From NCBI RefSeq assembly GCF_000828715.1, contig NZ_AP014583.1, forward strand, positions 742,001 to 806,000: a stretch of 64,000 nt of DNA, written 5' to 3'. This DNA comes from Winogradskyella sp. PG-2. GTDB taxonomy: Bacteria > Bacteroidota > Bacteroidia > Flavobacteriales > Flavobacteriaceae. Position numbers and translations under genes: made by a program. The notes under the pieces were generated by a model. It ran no database searches. It was not told where the DNA came from and was given only the letters and a program-made list of their open reading frames with translations. This document shows positions 8,556-18,093 of the stretch, piece by piece; position 1 is the first letter of the stretch, and each line of letters begins with the position of its first letter.

Positions 8556-10139
8556 ATGAAAAAAATTACTTTATTAATTTTAATACTAAGCATTTGTTTT
8601 ACAAGCTACGCTCAGTTGCCTGAAACTTTTGACAGTGAAATCCCTGCAACATGGGCAATATTTCCAGGAGAAAATGGATTGGGAGCAGCTCAAACTTGGG
8701 GACATAATGCAGGTGGATTTCCATTAATTATATGGGAAGACGTAGCTGGTGGTTTAGCTGAAGATTGGCTAGTAACTCCGCAGGTTAGTATTACTGCCGC
8801 TACAAATTTACTTAACGTTGATCTTACAGATTTAAATGCTGGTAATTTTAATTCTAACATAAGCATTAGAGTTTCAGATGGGTTAAGTCAAACTACCATT
8901 GCAGATTTTTCGGCACCTCTATTAACTGTAGCTGAAACAGACATAGCAACAGCTCAAACCTTTCAGACATTCACGGTAGATTTAAGTGCTTATATTGGTT
9001 CTAGTGTTTATATTGCTTTTATAATGACCAATGATGATGGAGATGGTTGGATATTAGACAATGTTGATTTAACTGGCGGTTGTGCAAACCCTACTGTTAC
9101 ATTTGACGATTTCACTCAAACGACAGCTGATATATCTATGGCGACATCAGGGAATTATGATGTAGAATGGGGGATTTTCCCATATACGCAAGGTTCTGGA
9201 GGTAGTACTGCAACCGTTACAGGTGGAGATACATATCAATTAACAGGTTTAACTTCTGGAATTTCCTATAATGTTTTTGTAAGACAAGACTGTGGTGGTG
9301 GTGAATTCTCAAACTATACAGAAACAATTGTTGGAACAAGCCCATCTAATTTGAACACTTTGCCATATACTGAGGATGTTGAACCAGATGCAAACCAGGC
9401 CTTATTATTAAATTTTGGTTTTAGTTTCGCAGGAACAGGTAGTTGGAACTTTAATCTTGATGATAATACTGATGGTGATACTACCAATGATTTCTCCAAT
9501 GATGGTCTTGCTTCGTTATTTGCAAACAATACTACGACGACAACTGATGCTGATGCTTGGCTTTATATTGGGCCTTTCAATTTAACAACAGATAATGAAT
9601 ATACTTTTTCATTTTTTCAGAGAAACCTAGCAGTTGCATCTGCAACTAGACCTAATAAGGATATTGAAATTGCTGTTTCTACCACTAATGATGGCACAGG
9701 AGATACAATATTACTAACATTGGATGACTTAGACAATATCGGTTATCTTGAAAGAATGGTTACCTACACGCCTACAGTATCTGGTGATTTTTATTTCGGT
9801 ATTCATGATAAATCTAGTTTTCTAGCTTCGGCTACGGCTGGAAATTCAGTTTTTGTAGATACATTTAGTGTAACAAGTCAACCACTAAGTATAGATGAAT
9901 TTGATCAAAACACATTTACACATAGTTATAGCAAAACTCAGAAAATGCTTAATTTAGAATCGTCTAATATGGCTATGACTGGTTTAAATATTTATTCCAT
10001 TTTAGGTCAAAAAGTTGCTTCTAGAACTTTAGCTGGTAATAATGCATCTATTGATGTATCATCTTTAACGGATGGTATTTACTTAGCTAAAGTGAATATT
10101 GGCGGGAATTCTAAAACGATTAAATTTGTTAAAAATTAA
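8556..10139 (+). CDS. Secreted T9SS cargo protein with choice-of-anchor-J-like domain
   Basis: The 527-residue protein has a signal peptide (about 1-19, cleaved after SYAQ), a domain starting LPETFDSEIPATWAIF that resembles the choice-of-anchor J/MAM-like fold (about 20-175), a fibronectin III-like stretch (about 178-262; YQLTGLTSGISYNVFVRQDCGG), a second beta-rich domain (about 270-440) and a T9SS type A sorting tail (about 455-527; LNIYSILGQKVASRTL, ending DGIYLAKVNIGGNSKTIKFVKN). It is secreted to the surface or medium and is probably an adhesin or binding protein. No catalytic motif is seen. It interrupts a minus-strand block of core genes and has its own terminator. Confidence 0.85.
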   Translation: MKKITLLILILSICFTSYAQLPETFDSEIPATWAIFPGENGLGAAQTWGHNAGGFPLIIWEDVAGGLAEDWLVTPQVSITAATNLLNVDLTDLNAGNFNSNISIRVSDGLSQTTIADFSAPLLTVAETDIATAQTFQTFTVDLSAYIGSSVYIAFIMTNDDGDGWILDNVDLTGGCANPTVTFDDFTQTTADISMATSGNYDVEWGIFPYTQGSGGSTATVTGGDTYQLTGLTSGISYNVFVRQDCGGGEFSNYTETIVGTSPSNLNTLPYTEDVEPDANQALLLNFGFSFAGTGSWNFNLDDNTDGDTTNDFSNDGLASLFANNTTTTTDADAWLYIGPFNLTTDNEYTFSFFQRNLAVASATRPNKDIEIAVSTTNDGTGDTILLTLDDLDNIGYLERMVTYTPTVSGDFYFGIHDKSSFLASATAGNSVFVDTFSVTSQPLSIDEFDQNTFTHSYSKTQKMLNLESSNMAMTGLNIYSILGQKVASRTLAGNNASIDVSSLTDGIYLAKVNIGGNSKTIKFVKN

Positions 10140-10160
10140 CAGATAGTTATATGATTTAAA

Positions 10161-10184
10161 AAAGCGGCAATTGCCGCTTTTTTT
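10161..10184 (+). terminator. Bidirectional rho-independent terminator
   Basis: The 20-base perfect palindrome AAAGCGGCAATTGCCGCTTT (10161-10180) is followed by T on the plus strand and preceded by A, so it works for the cargo gene (plus) and for rlmN (minus), whose ends face each other here. Confidence 0.9.
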
Positions 10185-10189
10185 ATGTC

Positions 10190-11230
10190 TTAACTTTTAT
10201 TAGCCAACTGTCCACAAGCAGCATCAATATCCTTTCCTCTGCTTCGTCTTACAGTTACTGTAATATTATTGGCTTCAAGAATTTTAACATACATATCTAT
10301 AGCTTTTGAATTAGCTTGCTGAAACTCACCATCATCTATTGGATTGTATTCTATAATATTAACTTTACTTGGTGCAAATTTGCAAAATTCAACCAATGCA
10401 TCTACGTCTTTTCGCTGGTCATTTATTCCATTCCAAACCACATATTCATAGGTAATTCTATTCTTAGTTTTCGCATACCAATATTGAAGAGCCTCTCTTA
10501 AATCATTTAAAGGAAATGTAGCATTAAAAGGCATAATAGACGTTCTTACTTCGTCTATTGCAGAATGTAAAGAAACAGCAAGTTTAAACTTAACATCATC
10601 GTCTGCCATTTTCTTAATCATCTTTGGGACACCTGAAGTAGACACTACAATTCTTTTAGGAGACATTCCTAAACCTTCTGGTGATGTTATTTTATCTATA
10701 GCCTTCAGTACATTATTATAGTTCATGAGTGGTTCACCCATTCCCATAAATACGATATTACTCAAAGGTCTGTTATGATATAATCTACTTTCGTTATCTA
10801 TAGCAACTACTTGATCGTATATTTCATCTGGATTAAGGTTACGCATACGCTTTAATCTTGCTGTAGCACAAAATTTACAATCTAAACTACATCCAACTTG
10901 TGAGGATACACAAGCAGTTGTTCTTGAAGCTGTAGGAATTAAAACAGATTCTACTATTAAGTCATCATGAAGTCGAACAGCATTCTTTATTGTTCCGTCA
11001 GAACTGCGTTGCATTTGATCTACTTTGATGTGATTAATCACAAAGTTATCTTTAAGTATCTGACGTGTTTCTAAAGAAATATTTGTCATATCCTCAAAAC
11101 TATGTACTGACTTTTGCCATAACCATTCATAGACCTGATTTCCTCTAAAGGCTTTGTCACCATTGCTCACAAAGAACTCTCGGAGTTGTTCTTTAGTTAA
11201 GGCACGTATGTCTTTCTTTTTTATTTCCAT
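10190..11230 (-). CDS. rlmN: Dual-specificity 23S rRNA/tRNA adenine C2-methyltransferase RlmN
   Basis: RlmN is a radical SAM enzyme that methylates C2 of A2503 in 23S rRNA and A37 in some tRNAs. The radical SAM cluster motif is CSLDCKFC (Cys at about 114, 118 and 121), followed by ATARLKRMRNL and the SAM-binding VFMGMGEPLMNY. The C-terminal Cys needed for the methyl-carrier mechanism is in AACGQLA. I choose the ATG at 11228-11230 (MEIKKKDIRALT); the frame extends 9 bases to a TTG at 11239, but the promoter element covers that codon. The gene is bounded by terminators on both sides. Confidence 0.94.
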   Translation of the reverse strand: MEIKKKDIRALTKEQLREFFVSNGDKAFRGNQVYEWLWQKSVHSFEDMTNISLETRQILKDNFVINHIKVDQMQRSSDGTIKNAVRLHDDLIVESVLIPTASRTTACVSSQVGCSLDCKFCATARLKRMRNLNPDEIYDQVVAIDNESRLYHNRPLSNIVFMGMGEPLMNYNNVLKAIDKITSPEGLGMSPKRIVVSTSGVPKMIKKMADDDVKFKLAVSLHSAIDEVRTSIMPFNATFPLNDLREALQYWYAKTKNRITYEYVVWNGINDQRKDVDALVEFCKFAPSKVNIIEYNPIDDGEFQQANSKAIDMYVKILEANNITVTVRRSRGKDIDAACGQLANKS

Positions 11231-11236
11231 TTGATG

Positions 11237-11244
11237 CAAAAGTA
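11237..11244 (-). promoter_or_regulatory. Promoter -7 element for rlmN, giving a very short leader
   Basis: TACTTTTG (minus strand) matches TAnnTTTG and ends 6 bases before the chosen ATG. Transcription would start within a few bases of the ATG, so the mRNA would be leaderless or nearly so. The upstream queA terminator means rlmN needs its own promoter. Confidence 0.45.
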
Positions 11245-11272
11245 ATTAAATGAAATGGGTTTTTGCTAAAAC

Positions 11273-11296
11273 AAAAAAGCCTCAATTAAGAGGCTT
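11273..11296 (-). terminator. Rho-independent terminator after queA
   Basis: On the minus strand AAGCCTC (11296-11290) and GAGGCTT (11283-11277) form a stem with a 6-base loop, followed by T. It lies 25 bases past the queA stop. Confidence 0.85.
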
Positions 11297-11320
11297 TCTA
11301 ATTCATATCTATTTATAATA

Positions 11321-12370
11321 TTAGATGATGAGCATGGCATCACCATAAGAATAAAATTTATATTTTTCTTTCACGGCTTCTTCATAAGCTTTCTTCATAA
11401 AATCATGACCTGCAAAAGCAGATGTCATCATTAATAATGTTGACTTTGGTGTATGAAAGTTAGTAATCATACAATTAGCTATACTAAAATCATAAGGTGG
11501 AAAAATAAATTTATTAGTCCATCCTTCATAATCATTTAATCTTCCGTTAGATGATACTGAACTTTCGATAGTACGCATTGATGTTGTACCTACAGCACAA
11601 ACACGTCTTTTGTTGTTAATCCCTTTATTAATTTTATCGGCAGCTTGCTCAGTAATAACAATCTCTTCACTATCCATTTTGTGCTTAGACAAATCTTCTA
11701 CTTCAACTGGATTAAAGGTTCCTAAACCTACATGTAAAGTTACTTCTGCCATTTCAACACCTTTTATTTCTAAACGTTTTAATAAATGTTTAGAAAAGTG
11801 CAAACCTGCAGTTGGTGCAGCAACAGCTCCTTCATTCTTTGCGAAAATTGTTTGGTAACGCTCTTCATCTTCTGGTTCAACGTCTCTATTAATGTATTTA
11901 GGTAAAGGCGTTTCTCCAAGTTGAGTTAATTTCCTTCTAAAATCTGTATAAGATCCATCATAAAGAAAACGCAATGTTCTTCCTCTTGACGTTGTATTGT
12001 CTATAACCTCAGCGACTAAAGTTTCGTCATCACCAAAGTATAATTTATTACCGATTCTAATTTTACGTGCAGGATCTACTAAAACATCCCAAAGACGTTG
12101 ATCCTGGTTTAATTCGCGTAATAAAAATACTTCGATACGGGCTCCTGTTTTTTCTTTATTACCATAAAGTCTAGCCGGAAATACTTTTGTGTTATTCAAA
12201 ATCATCACATCACCTTCATCAAAGTAATCGATAACATCTTTGAACATTTTATGCTCAATAGTTTGTTTTTCTCTGTTAAGGACCATTAACCTAGATTCAT
12301 CTCTGTGTTCTGCAGGATGTTCTGCTAATAATTCTTCTGGAAGGTCAAAACTAAAGTGTGATAATTTCAT
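11321..12370 (-). CDS. queA: tRNA preQ1(34) S-adenosylmethionine ribosyltransferase-isomerase
   Basis: QueA transfers and isomerises the ribosyl group of SAM onto preQ1 in tRNA to give epoxyqueuosine, a step in queuosine synthesis. The 349-residue protein matches the family in length and motifs: [23 protein letters not shown] at the start, [16 protein letters not shown] strand ([12 protein letters not shown]), [29 protein letters not shown] and [18 protein letters not shown] near the C-terminus. It is preceded by a good promoter (12399-12430) and ended by its own terminator, so it is probably monocistronic even though it lies between aroA and rlmN. Confidence 0.96.
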   Translation of the reverse strand: MKLSHFSFDLPEELLAEHPAEHRDESRLMVLNREKQTIEHKMFKDVIDYFDEGDVMILNNTKVFPARLYGNKEKTGARIEVFLLRELNQDQRLWDVLVDPARKIRIGNKLYFGDDETLVAEVIDNTTSRGRTLRFLYDGSYTDFRRKLTQLGETPLPKYINRDVEPEDEERYQTIFAKNEGAVAAPTAGLHFSKHLLKRLEIKGVEMAEVTLHVGLGTFNPVEVEDLSKHKMDSEEIVITEQAADKINKGINNKRRVCAVGTTSMRTIESSVSSNGRLNDYEGWTNKFIFPPYDFSIANCMITNFHTPKSTLLMMTSAFAGHDFMKKAYEEAVKEKYKFYSYGDAMLII

Positions 12371-12398
12371 GTATACGTTTTATTTTTTAAACAAGATG

Positions 12399-12430
12399 CA
12401 AATATACAATCTCAACATAGGCCTTGTCAA
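12399..12430 (-). promoter_or_regulatory. Bacteroidota-type promoter for queA
   Basis: On the minus strand TTG (12430-12428) and TATATTTG (12406-12399) are separated by 21 bases, matching the -33 TTG / -7 TAnnTTTG consensus. It is the clearest promoter in the window. The leader would be about 20-25 bases. Confidence 0.7.
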
Positions 12431-12442
12431 GTAAATGCGTGA

Positions 12443-13666
12443 TTATTTTAAATTGAAACCAATCCCCTTAAAATCTTCCCAAAATTGAGGATAAGATTTG
12501 CTAACAACATCTGCTTTTTCAATTATAATTGAAGTTTTTAACCCGAGTGGTGCAAATGCCATTGCCATACGATGATCTTTGTATGTTACTATTGAAACAT
12601 TTGGATTAATTGTATTTGAAGATTTTAAACTTAGAGATTCGTCAGTAATACTAACGTCAGCTCCCAACTTTTCTAATTCAGTTTTAAGTGCTACTAATCT
12701 ATCTGTTTCTTTGATTTTAAGGGTATGTAAACCTGTCATCTCACAAGCTTTACCTAAACCATAAGCTGTAACTGCAATCGTCTGTGCAATATCTGGCGCA
12801 TCACTTAAATGAAAATTTAAATCTTTTGCTAATGTGTCATTTACTTTAACTAAACGAACAGAATTTTCGTTATAATGAGTTTCTACATCAAAACTTTGAT
12901 AGATTTCTGCTAAAACTGAATCCCCTTGTAAACTTTGTATCTTGTATGATGAAATAGTGATTTCTGAGCCAACATCGCTCAATGCAATAAGGCTATAAAA
13001 ATAAGAAGCTGAAGACCAATCTGATTCTACAGTTAACACCTTAGGTTTTAAATTTGAAGCGTTTGATTTTACTTTAATCGTATTTTCTATAAAACTAGTT
13101 TCTATACCAACCTCATTTAAAAGACTTAGCGTCATTTTAATGTATGGTACTGAAGTGATTTTCCCTTCTAAATTTAATTCAAGTCCATTTTCTAATCTAG
13201 AAGCAATTAACAATAATGCAGAAATATATTGACTACTTACATTTGCTTTTAAAGCTACTCTGCTCTTTGTGAGTTTTTTTCCTGTAATCTTTATTGGTGG
13301 ATAACCATCATTTTCTAAATACTGAATATCTGCTCCTAACGCCCTCAATGCATCGACTAATATTTTTATAGGTCGTTCTTTCATACGAGAAGAACCTGTT
13401 AAAATTACTTCTCTATCGTTTTGAATAGAAAAATATGCTGTAAGAAATCGCATAGCAGTACCAGCATGATGGATATCTACAATTTCGTTATTTGTTGTCA
13501 ATGCTTTTTGCATTAACACAGAATCATCTGAATTAGATAAATTCTCTATTGAAATTTCAGGGTAAAGTGCTTGTAGTAATAGTAACCGATTAGATTCACT
13601 TTTGGATCCAGTGATTTTAATATTCTGATGATTAAGAAGCTTAGATTTTTGGATTCTGATGTCCAT
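12443..13666 (-). CDS. aroA: 3-phosphoshikimate 1-carboxyvinyltransferase (EPSP synthase)
   Basis: AroA joins shikimate 3-phosphate and phosphoenolpyruvate, the sixth step of the shikimate pathway that feeds the aromatic operon at 28.6-32.7 kb. The 407-residue protein has the family motifs: SKSESNRLLLLQAL for substrate binding near the N-terminus, HAGTAMRFLTAYF, SSQYISALLLIAS, ESDWSSASYF, KETDRLVALKTELEKLG and YKDHRMAMAFAPLGL. The gene is somewhat shorter than the enterobacterial enzyme, as is normal in this group. The pyrophosphohydrolase gene ends 32 bases upstream, and a possible internal promoter element lies between them. Confidence 0.95.
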   Translation of the reverse strand: MDIRIQKSKLLNHQNIKITGSKSESNRLLLLQALYPEISIENLSNSDDSVLMQKALTTNNEIVDIHHAGTAMRFLTAYFSIQNDREVILTGSSRMKERPIKILVDALRALGADIQYLENDGYPPIKITGKKLTKSRVALKANVSSQYISALLLIASRLENGLELNLEGKITSVPYIKMTLSLLNEVGIETSFIENTIKVKSNASNLKPKVLTVESDWSSASYFYSLIALSDVGSEITISSYKIQSLQGDSVLAEIYQSFDVETHYNENSVRLVKVNDTLAKDLNFHLSDAPDIAQTIAVTAYGLGKACEMTGLHTLKIKETDRLVALKTELEKLGADVSITDESLSLKSSNTINPNVSIVTYKDHRMAMAFAPLGLKTSIIIEKADVVSKSYPQFWEDFKGIGFNLK

Positions 13667-13693
13667 AAGGAAACTCTAAATAAATTGAAGCTA

Positions 13694-13701
13694 CAAATCT
13701 A
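13694..13701 (-). promoter_or_regulatory. Possible internal promoter before aroA
   Basis: TAGATTTG on the minus strand matches TAnnTTTG, 27 bases before the aroA ATG, and overlaps the stop of the upstream gene. No -33 TTG is seen. Confidence 0.3.
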
Positions 13702-14025
13702 CTTTAATTTCTCATTATTATGATGTCTATCGTGATCTCGTTTTGTTTTTTTATCCATTTTTTTATCAAACGCATCTTGTAAATCAATTCCTGTTTGGTT
13801 TGCTAAACATAAAACCACAAACATAACATCCGCTAATTCTTCTCCTAAGTCTTTATCCTTATCACTTTCTTTTTCACTTTGCTCACCATAACGTCTAGCA
13901 ATTATGCGTGCTACTTCTCCAACTTCCTCTGTGAGTTGGGCCATATTAGTAAGCTCATTAAAGTAACGTACTCCATGTTCTTTAATCCAATCGTCGACTT
14001 CTTTTTGTGAATTTTTAATATTCAT
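13699..14025 (-). CDS. MazG-like nucleotide pyrophosphohydrolase
   Basis: The 108-residue protein has the all-alpha NTP pyrophosphohydrolase pattern: LTEEVGEVARIIARRYGE (metal-binding EExxE near residues 32-36) and, further on, DLGEELADVMFVVLCLANQTGIDL, with acidic residues E and D spaced as in MazG-like enzymes. It probably hydrolyses a non-canonical or surplus nucleoside triphosphate to the monophosphate. The C-terminus is a basic tail (KKMDKKTKRDHDRHH). The stop of the DUF3857 gene upstream is 2 bases away, so it is in the same transcript. Confidence 0.87.
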   Translation of the reverse strand: MNIKNSQKEVDDWIKEHGVRYFNELTNMAQLTEEVGEVARIIARRYGEQSEKESDKDKDLGEELADVMFVVLCLANQTGIDLQDAFDKKMDKKTKRDHDRHHNNEKLK

Positions 14026-14027
14026 AA

Positions 14028-16046
14028 CTAGGCTTTAGTTAAAACTATTTGTTCTGCTTGTTTTTCTACAACTTTGCTAAAAAAAGACTTAAAATCCTGA
14101 TAATCTAATGATTGTACTATAGGATTATTAATTTCTAATTTCATACTTAATTGTAAATACTTACCGCTTTCTTTAAATATATACTCAAATTTTACAGCAC
14201 CATCTTTAAATGCTAGAGCTTCACTTTTTGGTAAAGACTCAACCTTATAACCTTCTGGCATGAGGATATTAACTAAAAATTTATCTTGGTATGGCAAGAC
14301 AAAATCAATAGGATATATGCGCTCTTCTAATTTAAAAGGATTCTCTTTGGTTGCCAAAAATAATAATGGTGAAAAATAAAGTTTATCTCCCACTTCGTCT
14401 ATACCATCAGACAATTCATAATCATAAGTTATTTTAACAGGTTTACTTATATCCTTATCGTTTTCAAAACTTAATTCGCTAATTTCTATATCTCCTTTAT
14501 TGGCTTCTATAGATTTAATATGGTCATCTTTACTTAGGTTAGTATATCTATTTCTATATGACATTGCCAAATACGACGTGTAGCTTTTCCTCACTTTACC
14601 ATTTGCTGAGAAATCATCATTAACAGTCACATTCAACATTGTAGATTCGGTAGATTTTTTATTCGGTTTTATATTTATCCATCTCGACCTGCCTCCTTCT
14701 AAAATAACACGTCCTTGCCAATTTAAAACACGCTCTGGCAATACATTATTACCACTAAATCTTTCTGTAGCATCAATTAATAAATAACTATTACCGCTTT
14801 GAACTACACAAATCACATAATTAAAACCTTCTCTCGTTGGGAATAATGGAACACCATTGTTTCTAGTACTTATTAATACAGGATTTGCATTTACACCCAA
14901 AGATCTCAGCATTGAAGTCACCAATAGATTTAGGTCCGCAACATTACCTTCACCATCTTTATAAGCAGATCGAATTCCTTTTTGAGCATATTTTCCATAA
15001 TTACCATTCCATTTAACTTTTGACTTCACTAAACTTTCAACTAAAAATGCTTTCTGAAAATCATTATCAATGCCTTGAGTTATGGTACTTAGATCATCTT
15101 TATAAAAACTAAATTTTTCAATTTGACCTCCAAAGCTATTACTCTCATATATGTTTTTAGCAACTCTATCCCAACTTGAAGCAAATGATTTTTCTACAAC
15201 ACCATCCAAATTTAATCTCGCCTCTAATTCTAAACTTAATTTTGCTTTGTAGTTATTAATATTTCCTGAGTAAGATTCTGCCTTTAATGAAGGAATGTTT
15301 TCTTCTGAAAGCATCACTACATTATCGAAATATCTTGTTTCACTACTCTTACGAGAAACGCCTGAACCTACATAACTACCATTTTCAACTTTTCTGCTGG
15401 TACTTAAAATTTTATCTTTTCTGGTTGTTGTATAATTTACATTATAGAAAGCCTTCGGATTCAAGCGAACATTGTATCTATAGAATTGAGGAGTAGCTAC
15501 ACTAACATCTATTTTTTTGACAGGAATAGCATACTGTACATTAATATCATCTAACTGAACAAAGGGAGATGATATTGTATATTTATATTCTATTACAGAT
15601 CCAACCTTTACGTTTCGCAGTGTAAATGAAGTTGCCTCGTAAATCTCAGATGCTTCTTCCTTAAAAATTCCGTCACTTTTTAATTTTTCCTTCTTAATCT
15701 TACCACCTTCTAAATTATATGTCGTTCCTTTTAATCCTTTTATATTTTCATTATTTCCTCCACTCCCTTTGTAGAGATATACCTTTTTATTGGCCCAATC
15801 AAAACCTTCCTTATTATATATTTTTATACGCATTTCAACCTCTTTTTGCTGCGTAAACCCGTTATTTTGATTAAAAGTGAATATAATATTTTCGCTTCTA
15901 TATAGAATTGCAGCGCTTGCACTAGAATCTGTTGGGTAATATTTTTCTTGCAATTCGCTTTTTGAGACTTTACCAAAATCATAGTTTTGACCATTGATTT
16001 GATTTAGAGAAAAAACGAATGTATAAATGAGTAATAAATTTTTCAT
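14028..16046 (-). CDS. DUF3857 / transglutaminase-like secreted protein, active site lost
   Basis: The 672-residue protein has a signal peptide (about 1-19, NQINGQ), a DUF3857 domain (about 50-290) and a transglutaminase-like domain (about 300-460). In the usual active-site region (GdCkDls) it has GEGNVADLNLLVTSMLRSLG near residue 367, so the catalytic Cys is missing, and the strand that normally carries the His reads FNYVICVV; the Asp (LLIDATE) is kept. A beta-rich C-terminal domain follows. I infer a non-catalytic, binding or structural periplasmic protein. It lies 45 bases after its Cys-containing paralogue, which suggests division of labour. Confidence 0.83.
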   Translation of the reverse strand: MKNLLLIYTFVFSLNQINGQNYDFGKVSKSELQEKYYPTDSSASAAILYRSENIIFTFNQNNGFTQQKEVEMRIKIYNKEGFDWANKKVYLYKGSGGNNENIKGLKGTTYNLEGGKIKKEKLKSDGIFKEEASEIYEATSFTLRNVKVGSVIEYKYTISSPFVQLDDINVQYAIPVKKIDVSVATPQFYRYNVRLNPKAFYNVNYTTTRKDKILSTSRKVENGSYVGSGVSRKSSETRYFDNVVMLSEENIPSLKAESYSGNINNYKAKLSLELEARLNLDGVVEKSFASSWDRVAKNIYESNSFGGQIEKFSFYKDDLSTITQGIDNDFQKAFLVESLVKSKVKWNGNYGKYAQKGIRSAYKDGEGNVADLNLLVTSMLRSLGVNANPVLISTRNNGVPLFPTREGFNYVICVVQSGNSYLLIDATERFSGNNVLPERVLNWQGRVILEGGRSRWINIKPNKKSTESTMLNVTVNDDFSANGKVRKSYTSYLAMSYRNRYTNLSKDDHIKSIEANKGDIEISELSFENDKDISKPVKITYDYELSDGIDEVGDKLYFSPLLFLATKENPFKLEERIYPIDFVLPYQDKFLVNILMPEGYKVESLPKSEALAFKDGAVKFEYIFKESGKYLQLSMKLEINNPIVQSLDYQDFKSFFSKVVEKQAEQIVLTKA

Positions 16047-16091
16047 GTGATAAGATGGTATTAATAGCTAATTTAATGTTGAGTAATGATT

Positions 16092-17996
16092 TTAAGCTTT
16101 AATTAAAACGACTTTAGTTTTGTCGTTTTTAACGATTTGTTTTCTAAAATCTCTGAAGGCTTTATAATCTTCTTTTTCGTAATTACCTTTATTTAAAATA
16201 TAGGTTCTAGCATATTTAATTTTGTTACCCTCTAAAGCTTCTAGTTTAAAGTTATAGGTACCAAATTTTGTATTCAATTCTTTGCCTTCAGTCATGGCTT
16301 CAATTTTTAACCCCTCCGGAATTTGTATCACAAATTCGTCTACATCTTTAAAGGCACGATCAATTTTAAACTCAAGTCTTCGCTCAGAATATCGTGGAGG
16401 AATATTTGTTACCTTATTAAACATATTAGGCTGAAATATGAGTCTCACACCACTTTTTGAGGCATAATTTGTTGAAGATAATTTTATATCCTCTTTATAA
16501 ATTATATTCTTCTTGTCATTCTCAATTACTATATCATTAATAGTTAAACCATTGATATTATCCCAATAATCTTTATAATGTAATTGTTGATCTCTTTCTG
16601 TTTCTGTTTCAATACCTTCATGAATATTATACTGAAATCCTGTAGTAGTTATATTAACTTCTGCAGTAAAACTACCTGTATCATCTAAATTAATTCTTGC
16701 TACTGTTTTTTGAATACTATCATCAGCTTCATACACTTTAGTATGCACAATTTCACCTCCTTCAGGCTTAACCAATAAAACATCTCTATCATCAGTAAAA
16801 CCTGCTGTAAAACCAAAAGGATTGGTTTGGCTCGTACATTCTAAAAATATATTTTCATCTTCATTGGGCACACAGAGAATCACATGATTACCTTCTATTT
16901 GAGAAAACTCATCATCAATATTTCTAATACTATTACCACCATAAACAACGGTGTAATATGATGGTACATCCACAGCTTCTAATAGAGCTTTAGTATAATT
17001 AGTTAAGCCTTTACAGTCTGCATAACCTAACTTATCTACATCATTAGCTAACATAGGTTTCCATCCACCTATACCAACTTGTATACTTATATAGCGTGTT
17101 TTGTCTTGCATGTATTTATATATCATTTTTGCACGCTCTATTTTATCGGTAACTCCAGCGGTTAGGTTTTGAACTTCAGTAATTCGTTGTTCCGGAATTT
17201 GATCTGTGCCAGTTAATAAACGGTCGTACATCCATTTACCAAAGTCATTCCAATCATTATTTACACCTTCTACACCAATCATACTAAATGATTTCAAAGC
17301 CACTTTGTAATTAGGAAGTATACTTTTTAAGTTGGGAGTATAAGCTTCATATTTTACCCCTTTTATATTATTTGCTTTAAAATGGTGCTCAGCAACCTCT
17401 TCTATATTATAATTATTAAAATTCTCCTTTTTTACTTTTAAATCAACACCAGCTGTATTGACAATTTTGTATTCAGCATGTTGTACACTCAGATAAAAAT
17501 CATCTATAGGTTGCCAATTTGGAAAAAACGCAGTGCTTTTATATTTAACTTCTGAAGTATACTCTACAGTATAAGGATATTTAACAGGAATATATTTTAG
17601 GTATTTAACACGGTCATCTTCATAGATTGATATTTGACTCACAGCACTCGCATCCACAAAATCCCGTTCTTTTATCTTTTTAATTTCTTCACCAGAGGCA
17701 TCGTAAATACGAGCTTCTATGTCTTTTATTTCCCTATGAGAATCATACCCTTCACCTGCATTAATATGTCTATTACCATATTTATTAAACACAGTAGTAA
17801 TGCGCTTTTTAGTCACCTTTATCTCTTCTACACTAATAATCTCAACTATTTTTTGCTCATACCTAACGACAGCATTTACTTTAGTTTTCAATTCATCTGG
17901 TACCAATAAAGCACTGTAGGCATCTTCTGTTTGTGAAAAGCTGTAAAATGAAATAAATAATAAAAAGAGGGATAGAATAGATTTTATTCTAGGCAT
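16092..17996 (-). CDS. DUF3857 / transglutaminase-like secreted protein, active-site Cys present
   Basis: From the ATG at 17996 the protein has about 634 residues and begins MPRIKSILSLFLLFISFYSFSQ, a good signal peptide; the frame is open to 18026 but the upstream Met gives a poor signal. It has a DUF3857 domain (about 50-260) and a transglutaminase-like domain with YADCKGLTNYTKALLEAV (Cys about residue 327), GNHVILCVP with the His, and LECTSQTNPFG with Glu in the Asp position. It may cleave or cross-link peptide substrates in the periplasm; the true reaction is unknown for this family. It forms a tandem pair with the inactive-looking paralogue downstream. Confidence 0.83.
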   Translation of the reverse strand: MPRIKSILSLFLLFISFYSFSQTEDAYSALLVPDELKTKVNAVVRYEQKIVEIISVEEIKVTKKRITTVFNKYGNRHINAGEGYDSHREIKDIEARIYDASGEEIKKIKERDFVDASAVSQISIYEDDRVKYLKYIPVKYPYTVEYTSEVKYKSTAFFPNWQPIDDFYLSVQHAEYKIVNTAGVDLKVKKENFNNYNIEEVAEHHFKANNIKGVKYEAYTPNLKSILPNYKVALKSFSMIGVEGVNNDWNDFGKWMYDRLLTGTDQIPEQRITEVQNLTAGVTDKIERAKMIYKYMQDKTRYISIQVGIGGWKPMLANDVDKLGYADCKGLTNYTKALLEAVDVPSYYTVVYGGNSIRNIDDEFSQIEGNHVILCVPNEDENIFLECTSQTNPFGFTAGFTDDRDVLLVKPEGGEIVHTKVYEADDSIQKTVARINLDDTGSFTAEVNITTTGFQYNIHEGIETETERDQQLHYKDYWDNINGLTINDIVIENDKKNIIYKEDIKLSSTNYASKSGVRLIFQPNMFNKVTNIPPRYSERRLEFKIDRAFKDVDEFVIQIPEGLKIEAMTEGKELNTKFGTYNFKLEALEGNKIKYARTYILNKGNYEKEDYKAFRDFRKQIVKNDKTKVVLIKA

Positions 17997-18093
17997 AGAT
18001 TGATGTAATTGAGTTAGGTTATACAATATAAAAAGTAAATCCTTTACAACAAACGATTTATATCATATATTTCCTACGTTTATCAATTATTCG

